Below, one piece after another: positions 42,431 to 47,747 of a DNA stretch of 47,747 nucleotides (positions are counted from its first letter, which is position 1; every line of letters begins with the position of its first letter). A program made the translations under genes and the position numbers. The DNA comes from Candidatus Omnitrophota bacterium. GTDB taxonomy: Bacteria > Omnitrophota > Omnitrophia > Omnitrophales > Aquincolibacteriaceae. The stretch spans positions 1 to 47,747 of the forward strand of contig JAHFHG010000011.1 of NCBI GenBank assembly GCA_023247035.1, written 5' to 3'. Below the pieces are notes generated by a model. It was given only the letters and a program-made list of their open reading frames with translations, ran no database searches and was not told the origin of the DNA.

Positions 42431-44110
42431 GTGGTGACTCAATCATCCAGCCCTCCACAATCTCGTCTTATAAGCCCGGCGCTTGATTTTTTATTTTTGG
42501 CGGGCGGAATTGTTTCCTTGTTTTATCTTCTCACAAATGGGATCCCGCTCATTCAATGGGGGTGGCTCCATGAACTGGGAAAAAAAAGCCGCTATCTCAA
42601 AGTGACCCGCCTCGTTTTAATCGGATACGCCATTCCGCTGTTCCTTTACTATTCCTTCGCACGTTCCAATTTTAAAAAACTCAAAATCGTCAAATTTATT
42701 CAAAGTCTCGCAAAATCGCGCCCTCAAATTCCGCTCATGCTTCTGACGCTATGTTTCTGGGCAATGTTCACCCTCAGTGGATTTGCGCGCACTCGAGCTT
42801 TTGAGACGCGCGCTTTCGATTTGGGAATCTTCGCTCAGGCGGTTTGGAATACCCTTCAAGGACATTTCATGGTTTCATCGCTTAAGGACGGCATTTGCTT
42901 GTTGGGTGACCATTTCAGCCCGTTGCTCCTGCTCACCTTGCCCTTTTACCATTTGTGGCCCGACCCGCGCGCGCTCCTTTCCCTTCAAGCCTTGGCCACT
43001 TCGATTAATATATTTTTAATTTTTAAAATCACACACAAGAAAACCAGAAATGCGGGCATCTCGTTGCTTTTCGCGGCGCTCTACGCCTTCTTCCGGGCGA
43101 CCCAAGGCCCTCTGCGGGAAGATTTTCATCCGGAAGTTCTCGCCGAACCTTTTATGCTGGGCGCTTTCCTGTGCTTGGAGCGGAATCAAATAATCGCCTT
43201 TCTCATTTTTACGGCATTGACGGCGATGGGCAAGGAAAACATGCTTGGAATTTCGTTTGCCTTGGGTTTTTATTGCGCCGTTTTTAAAAAGCGGCCGTGG
43301 ACGGGCCTGGGGGTTATGATCTTTTCCGTTCTGCTTTTCCTTGCGGAAACTCAATGGTGGATCCCGGCGATGACGGGAAAACCTTATTTTTATCAAGCCT
43401 TCTACAGCGGCCCCGAGAATCCGTTGGGGGGGATAGGCCGCCTCATGTCCTTGGACTCTCTCAATTATGTTGTGAAAATGTTTGGCCCCTTTTCTTTTTT
43501 ATCCTTTTTTCATTTTCCGACGCTTCTGTTGGCCTTTCCGATCCTCTTTCAAAATCTTCTCTCGCGCGGCGAAACCTTCAGGTCCTTGAGCTATCACTAT
43601 GTCACGGGGCTGACCCCGTTCGTCCTGGTTTCAAGCATTTACGGCTTTGAATATCTGCGTTCCAAATTTGCGTTCGCGGCAAAAAATACAGCCTGCTTCT
43701 TGGGCATTGTCGCCGCCGTTTTCTTTCTCCAGGCAGGCCCCAGCGAATACTATTATCTATGGGAAATTCAAAGACATTTTTCGCTCCAAAAAGATGACGT
43801 CCGTCAGGCGCTTGCAAAAATCCCTCCGGAATTTTCCGTCCTCACCCATAACGGCCTCATTCCGCATGTGGTCAATCGCAGGAACGTTTATCAATTTAGT
43901 TACAATCCGGCACCGGACAAGGCCCAACAAGCCGCCAGGCTAAAGGCCGATTACGTCATTTTAGGGGAAGAGTTCTGGGAACCCGGCACCAAGTCGCTGG
44001 CGGAAACCCGTCAAGCCTTGAGCGAATCCGGTTATCAGCCGCAATACCAAAAAGGGGGCTTCGTCATTTTAAGATCAAAAGAAGCTCGAACCGTGGCGGC
44101 TCAGCCCTAA
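42431..44110 (+). CDS. DUF2079-family membrane protein (GT-C-like)
   Basis: Membrane protein of 559 aa with about 10-12 helices. FETRAFDLGIFAQAVWNTLQGH is the DUF2079 first-loop signature, and LGDHFSPLLLLTLPFYHLWPDP follows. DUF2079 proteins share the GT-C topology and occur with glycosyltransferases, but their reaction is not established. The GTG at 42431, or the next GTG, is the only suitable start. It lies 48 bp after the small DNA-binding gene and ends 117 bp before the next block. Confidence 0.85.
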   Translation: MVTQSSSPPQSRLISPALDFLFLAGGIVSLFYLLTNGIPLIQWGWLHELGKKSRYLKVTRLVLIGYAIPLFLYYSFARSNFKKLKIVKFIQSLAKSRPQIPLMLLTLCFWAMFTLSGFARTRAFETRAFDLGIFAQAVWNTLQGHFMVSSLKDGICLLGDHFSPLLLLTLPFYHLWPDPRALLSLQALATSINIFLIFKITHKKTRNAGISLLFAALYAFFRATQGPLREDFHPEVLAEPFMLGAFLCLERNQIIAFLIFTALTAMGKENMLGISFALGFYCAVFKKRPWTGLGVMIFSVLLFLAETQWWIPAMTGKPYFYQAFYSGPENPLGGIGRLMSLDSLNYVVKMFGPFSFLSFFHFPTLLLAFPILFQNLLSRGETFRSLSYHYVTGLTPFVLVSSIYGFEYLRSKFAFAAKNTACFLGIVAAVFFLQAGPSEYYYLWEIQRHFSLQKDDVRQALAKIPPEFSVLTHNGLIPHVVNRRNVYQFSYNPAPDKAQQAARLKADYVILGEEFWEPGTKSLAETRQALSESGYQPQYQKGGFVILRSKEARTVAAQP

Positions 44111-44140
44111 AATCCACGCCGAATAGACCGGGCCCTTCCT

Positions 44141-44182
44141 CTACAAATCTTGTAGGCAATGCGTGTTGTTTCATGCTATATT
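44141..44182 (+). promoter_or_regulatory. extended -10 promoter and upstream palindrome
   Basis: TGCTATATT at 44174-44182 is an extended -10 box; no strong -35 is needed. The predicted leader is ~39 nt, with GGGAG at 44216-44220 seven bases before the ATG at 44228. Upstream, CTACAA-ATC-TTGTAG (44141-44155) is a perfect 6-bp inverted repeat, either an operator or a weak terminator of the preceding gene. Confidence 0.45.
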
Positions 44183-44227
44183 TCACATCCGAATTAATAC
44201 TTTTAAACCGCCCTTGGGAGTCACTCC

Positions 44228-45295
44228 ATGCAAAAACTTTTAGAATCGAGTATTATCGCTGAAGACATCCGGAGCCTGGCCCAATCTCTTGGCGATGCGG
44301 CTGATCAATTCTACGGAAAGTCTTTTTTGATTACGGGCGCCGGGGGATTCCTGGGGAAATACATCGTTCTTTTACTTCATTACCTCAACGAGAATCGGGA
44401 CCTTCGCCTTCAACAACCCATCCGCGCCATTTGTCTCGATAATTTTATTACCGGCTATGAACAGCAAATGATCCATGATGATGATTTTGAATTTATCCGT
44501 CATAACGTCATCAACTCCTACAAAACGGATAAACCCATCGACTACATCATCCATGCCGCGGGAATCGCCTCGCCGGTTTACTACACCAAATTTCCGATTG
44601 AAACCATGGATGTGGGGACCCTCGGCACCCGGAATATGTTGGATCTGGCCAAGGAAAAGAAAGTCAGAAGTTTCATCTTTATGAGCTCAAGCGAGGTCTA
44701 CGGCGATCCGGATCCGGCCCACGTGCCGACCTCGGAGGAATACTTTGGGAATGTATCGATAACGGGCCCGCGCGCCTGCTATGATGAATCGAAACGCTTC
44801 GGTGAAACCCTGTGCGCCACCTATTGGAAGGTGTACGGAATTCCCGTCAAAATGGTGCGCCCCTTCAACGTTTATGGGCCGGGCATACGGCCCGACGATT
44901 ACCGTGTCCTGCCGAATTTTATCGAGCACGCCCTGCGCAAAGAACCGCTTCCCATTCACGGCAATGGAATCAATACGCGTTCATTTTGCTATATCAACGA
45001 CGAAATTGAAGGTATTTTTCGAGTCCTTTTTTCCGAGGCGGACGGAGAGCCCTTTAATATCGGCAACCCGACGCCGGAAATCTCCGTCAAGGAACTCGCC
45101 CAGCTTGTCGCCGCGCTTATGCCCCATAAAGTCGATATCGTGCATATCGAACCGCCGCACGCGGTCTATGCCTCAAGTGACCCGAAGCGCCGGTGCCCCG
45201 ATATTACAAAATTGACCCGACTCACAGGGTTTAAGCCGAAATACGACCTCGAAACCGGTTTAAAGCGAACGATTCAATGGTTCGGCGAACAATAA
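44228..45295 (+). CDS. UDP-xylose synthase-like NAD-dependent epimerase/dehydratase
   Basis: Extended SDR of 355 aa. The Rossmann loop is FLITGAGGFLGKYI (33-46), with FIFMSSSEVYGDP and GPRACYDESKRFGE giving Tyr185 and Lys189 in the YxxxK pair. GPRxCYDExKR and VRPFNVYGPGIRPDD are the marks of UDP-glucuronate decarboxylases (UXS). It would give UDP-4-keto-pentose or UDP-xylose, but the first ~30 residues and the associated cupin and C-methyltransferase suggest a related sugar nucleotide instead. GGGAG lies upstream. First gene of the last block, 24 bp before the cupin. Confidence 0.83.
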   Translation: MQKLLESSIIAEDIRSLAQSLGDAADQFYGKSFLITGAGGFLGKYIVLLLHYLNENRDLRLQQPIRAICLDNFITGYEQQMIHDDDFEFIRHNVINSYKTDKPIDYIIHAAGIASPVYYTKFPIETMDVGTLGTRNMLDLAKEKKVRSFIFMSSSEVYGDPDPAHVPTSEEYFGNVSITGPRACYDESKRFGETLCATYWKVYGIPVKMVRPFNVYGPGIRPDDYRVLPNFIEHALRKEPLPIHGNGINTRSFCYINDEIEGIFRVLFSEADGEPFNIGNPTPEISVKELAQLVAALMPHKVDIVHIEPPHAVYASSDPKRRCPDITKLTRLTGFKPKYDLETGLKRTIQWFGEQ

Positions 45296-45319
45296 GAGGA
45301 AAAAGGAGATCGGAGTTCC

Positions 45320-45727
45320 ATGGAAACCAAACGTCATATTGATTCGGCTTTCAGTGATTGGCGCGGCGAAATTTACAATCTTTTTGAAGGACAACTCGGT
45401 CATGTCGCTTTCATTACTTCCAAAAAAGGTTCGGTGCGCGCGAACCACTTCCACAAAGAAGACCGCCAATATATCTATCTCGTAAGCGGCGCTTATGAAA
45501 GCTATTCGTGCGACATCCAAAATCCGAAAAAAAAACAGGTTCTTCAAGTAAAACCGGGGGATATCGTCGAAACTCCGCCCTTGATTGCTCACGCCCAAAA
45601 GTTTACGGAAGACTCGGTGTTTTTAGCCTTCAGCACACGGAACCGCGAACGTGGAAAGTATGAAGATGACACCATCGCTTTTTCCGTGATTGAGGGTTAT
45701 CTCAATAAAGAATTAAAAAAATCCTAG
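45320..45727 (+). CDS. cupin-fold sugar isomerase/epimerase-like protein
   Basis: Single-domain cupin of 135 aa. RANHFHKEDRQYIYLVSG contains His43 and His45 of motif 1, and GDIVETPPLIAHAQKF contains the motif 2 His. Size and sequence resemble the small sugar-nucleotide cupins (FdtA/WxcM/QdtA type 3,4-ketoisomerases and similar). AAAAGGAG precedes the start by ~15 bases and CGGAG is closer. It lies between two SDR genes, so it probably isomerises a keto-sugar nucleotide in that pathway. The exact reaction is not assignable. Confidence 0.8.
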   Translation: METKRHIDSAFSDWRGEIYNLFEGQLGHVAFITSKKGSVRANHFHKEDRQYIYLVSGAYESYSCDIQNPKKKQVLQVKPGDIVETPPLIAHAQKFTEDSVFLAFSTRNRERGKYEDDTIAFSVIEGYLNKELKKS

Positions 45728-45746
45728 AACACACGACCTTATTTTT

Positions 45747-46478
45747 ATGCCACAAGTCGTCCTCATTACGGGGGCCAGCCGAGGTTTAGGTCTTGCGTTA
45801 GCGCTGCGTTTTCTGTCCCGAGGAGACCGGGTTTTTGGAATCAGCCGTTCCAAAAGGCATTGGGCCGAAGCCCTTAAAAAAACTCAAAATTCGAGCCGGT
45901 TTTCTTTAGCCGCTCTCGATATCCAGTCCGAAGCCGCGGTAAAGAAATATATCCAAAACCTCAAAAGAAAAGCGGGCCGGATTGATATTTTGATCAATAA
46001 CGCCGGCTACGGCGGAACCTTAAGCCGCGTGGAAAATTTGCCGCTTCGCGAATTTGAGCGCCATCTTCGCGCCAACCTGTTGGGAACTTTTTTATTCTGT
46101 AAACACACGCTTCCCATTTTCCGCAGACAAAAAGGGGGGCTGCTTTTGAACATTGCCTCGATGGCGGCGAAACGCGCGGTTCCTCGGCTTGCGGCCTATT
46201 CGGCGGCCAAATTCGGCGTCTTGGCTCTTGGGCAAGCCATTGCCAAAGAAAATCTGGATATTTTCTTCAAATGTATCACGGTCTGTCCCGGAGGCATGAA
46301 TACCCAAATGCGTTCGAGCCTCTTCGGTGAGGAGGACGCCCGGCGCCAGCAAAGCCCGGATTTCGTCGCCGATATTATTCTCCAAATTGTCGAGGATAAA
46401 ATCAAACTTGAAACCGGATCGGATATCACCATCCGCCATTCAAAGGTCACGGATATCCATGTCCCGCCGGCAAATTAA
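45747..46478 (+). CDS. classical short-chain dehydrogenase/reductase
   Basis: Classical SDR of 243 aa. TGASRGLG (8-15) is the cofactor loop, NNAG is at 84-87, Ser138, Tyr151 and Lys155 form the catalytic triad (YSAAK), and CPGGMNTQM follows, all typical of NADP(H)-dependent reductases. It should reduce a keto group, probably on the C-methylated sugar nucleotide made by neighbouring gene products. Its last 20 bases overlap the start of the C-methyltransferase gene, which suggests coupling. Confidence 0.88.
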   Translation: MPQVVLITGASRGLGLALALRFLSRGDRVFGISRSKRHWAEALKKTQNSSRFSLAALDIQSEAAVKKYIQNLKRKAGRIDILINNAGYGGTLSRVENLPLREFERHLRANLLGTFLFCKHTLPIFRRQKGGLLLNIASMAAKRAVPRLAAYSAAKFGVLALGQAIAKENLDIFFKCITVCPGGMNTQMRSSLFGEEDARRQQSPDFVADIILQIVEDKIKLETGSDITIRHSKVTDIHVPPAN

Positions 46479-47747
46479 TTTTAATTCTCCTCCATTAGGA
46501 TCAGCCCCCGCCGCCGAGGGGTCTGATTCCTTTAGAAAAATAAAATGCCGCTATTGCGACTCACGTTTACCCGAACCCTTTTTGGAACTGAGTTCCATGC
46601 CATTGGCCAACTCGTTGGTTGCATTTGAAGATCGCGACAAACCCGAGATTGAATGTCCGCTAAGCCTGGCGTGGTGTCCGGCCTGTTGGTTAGTCCAGCT
46701 CACCCACGTTGTTCCGCCGCAGCTCATGTTCGACAATTACCTGTACGTCAGCTCTACGACAAAAACATTTCAGGAGCATTTTGCCCGCTACGCCAAAACG
46801 GTGCGGCAAAAACTAAAAGTCCGCGGGCGCGCCGTAGCGGTTGATATCGGAAGCAATGACGGCTTGTTGGTTTCTTGTTACGCCAAGGAGGGAATGGATG
46901 CGCTCGGCATTGAACCTGCCAAAAATTTGAGCCGCCTTGCAAACCAAAAGGGGATTCCGACACTCAACCGCTATTTTGACAGCGCCTGCGTGGAAACCAT
47001 CCTTCGTGAAAAGGGCCCGGCAAAAGTGATGAGCGCCAATAACGTCTTCGCTCACATCGATGATATCCAAAGCGTTGTCCGCAATGTCCGGGATATTCTC
47101 GATAAAGAAGGGATGTTGGTGATCGAATTTCCTTACCTCGTCACCATGCTTAATGAAATGCTCTTCGATATGATTTATCACGAGCACCTGTCCTACCTGT
47201 CGATTACGGCGCTTTCTTATCTCTTCAAGCGTTTCGAGATGCAAATTTTTGATGTCGAGTATGTCCCGTCTCACGGGGGATCATGCCGCGTCTTTATCCA
47301 AAAAAACGGCGGGCCTTATGAGGTTTCGCCTGCTGTGGGTGAGTTCACCGGCAAGGAAAAAAACGGAGGCTGCGGCGCGTTAAAAACATATACCGAATTC
47401 GCCGAAAAGGTGCGCCAGGTTAAAAAGGACATTCTTCAATTTGTTGACGATGCAAAAAGGGGCGGTAAAATTATCGCAGGCTATGGAGCGCCTGCCAAAG
47501 CCAGCACCCTCATTAATTTCTGCAGGCTTAGCCCGGAGCAGATCGATTTCATCGTGGATGATAATCCGCTCAAACAAAACCGTCTTGTCCCGGGCGCAAA
47601 AATTCCGATTGTCCCAAGCCGCTGGCTGGAGTCTCATAGGGTCGATTATTTAATTATCTTTGCTTGGAATTTCGCCGAGGAAATTATGGCGAAGATTCAG
47701 CCCTTGAGGCAAAAAGGCGTTCGCTTTCTCATTCCACTTCCAAAACC
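46459..47747 (+). CDS. TylCIII/TcaB9-type sugar C-methyltransferase (runs off the window)
   Basis: Open reading frame from ATG 46459 to the window edge, 429 codons and still open, so the C-terminus is missing or just out of view; the family is usually ~410-420 aa. An N-terminal zinc domain has Cys30/Cys33 and Cys73/Cys76. SMPLANS is diagnostic of the NDP-hexose C-methyltransferase family. The SAM loop is VAVDIGSNDGLLV (127-139). The catalytic YHEH (240-243) matches the Tyr/Glu/His of TcaB9. A C-terminal domain has GYGAPAKASTLINF. It should add a methyl group at C3 of a keto-sugar nucleotide. It starts 20 bp inside the SDR gene. Confidence 0.88.
   Translation, partial: MSRRQINFNSPPLGSAPAAEGSDSFRKIKCRYCDSRLPEPFLELSSMPLANSLVAFEDRDKPEIECPLSLAWCPACWLVQLTHVVPPQLMFDNYLYVSSTTKTFQEHFARYAKTVRQKLKVRGRAVAVDIGSNDGLLVSCYAKEGMDALGIEPAKNLSRLANQKGIPTLNRYFDSACVETILREKGPAKVMSANNVFAHIDDIQSVVRNVRDILDKEGMLVIEFPYLVTMLNEMLFDMIYHEHLSYLSITALSYLFKRFEMQIFDVEYVPSHGGSCRVFIQKNGGPYEVSPAVGEFTGKEKNGGCGALKTYTEFAEKVRQVKKDILQFVDDAKRGGKIIAGYGAPAKASTLINFCRLSPEQIDFIVDDNPLKQNRLVPGAKIPIVPSRWLESHRVDYLIIFAWNFAEEIMAKIQPLRQKGVRFLIPLPK

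Overview
The window is a bacterial surface-polysaccharide and sugar-nucleotide locus. It is densely coded and almost entirely on the + strand, with many ATGA overlaps. Base composition looks balanced to slightly AT-rich by eye. The gene set includes a full CMP-pseudaminic acid route, B12-type radical SAM proteins, YfhO/DUF2079/GT39-like membrane proteins, an MBOAT/SGNH O-acylation pair and a TylCIII-type C-methyltransferase. It suggests a diderm bacterium, possibly an uncultivated lineage such as Omnitrophota; that placement is inferred from gene style only. No rRNA, tRNA, CRISPR array, transposase or phage gene was seen.

Region by region. (1) 1-549: tail of a truncated gene, then about 340 bp of non-coding DNA ending in a strong sigma70-type promoter. 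(2) 550-11939: a small MerR/excisionase-like DNA-binding protein translationally coupled to PseC, then PseB, a PseF-like cytidylyltransferase, a Pse-associated methylase, a reverse-strand TylF-like methyltransferase, an unrecognised 530-aa protein, a PseA/HisH/HisF amidotransferase trio, a PseG-PseH fusion and PseI. This is a complete route from UDP-GlcNAc to CMP-pseudaminic acid plus a likely amidino modification. (3) 11994-19888: GT-B transferase, flippase, MBOAT acyltransferase with its SGNH partner, UDP-GlcNAc 2-epimerase and a GT4 glycosyltransferase, i.e. assembly, export and O-acylation. (4) 20182-30656: DPM1-like GT2, B12-type radical SAM protein, HddA-like heptose kinase, fused TPP-dependent E1, a ColD-like PMP enzyme with His in place of the PLP lysine, HddC-like guanylyltransferase, an SDR epimerase/reductase, an LhgO-like oxidase and a reverse-strand Fcl-like reductase. 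I read this as a candidate pathway for a deoxy or branched GDP-heptose-type sugar. (5) 30813-44110: YfhO-like protein, methyltransferase, four consecutive GT39-like membrane proteins, a second B12-type radical SAM protein, a close paralogue of the first DNA-binding protein, and a DUF2079 protein. (6) 44228-47747: UXS-like SDR, cupin, second SDR and a TylCIII-type C-methyltransferase cut by the window end.

The most unusual points are the E1-TPP plus ColD-like pair inside a heptose-nucleotide cluster, the duplicated small DNA-binding proteins whose two transcription units each start with a strong promoter carrying a shared TAGTGAAT element, the HisF homologue lacking its first catalytic Asp, and the 530-aa orphan inside the pseudaminic acid operon.
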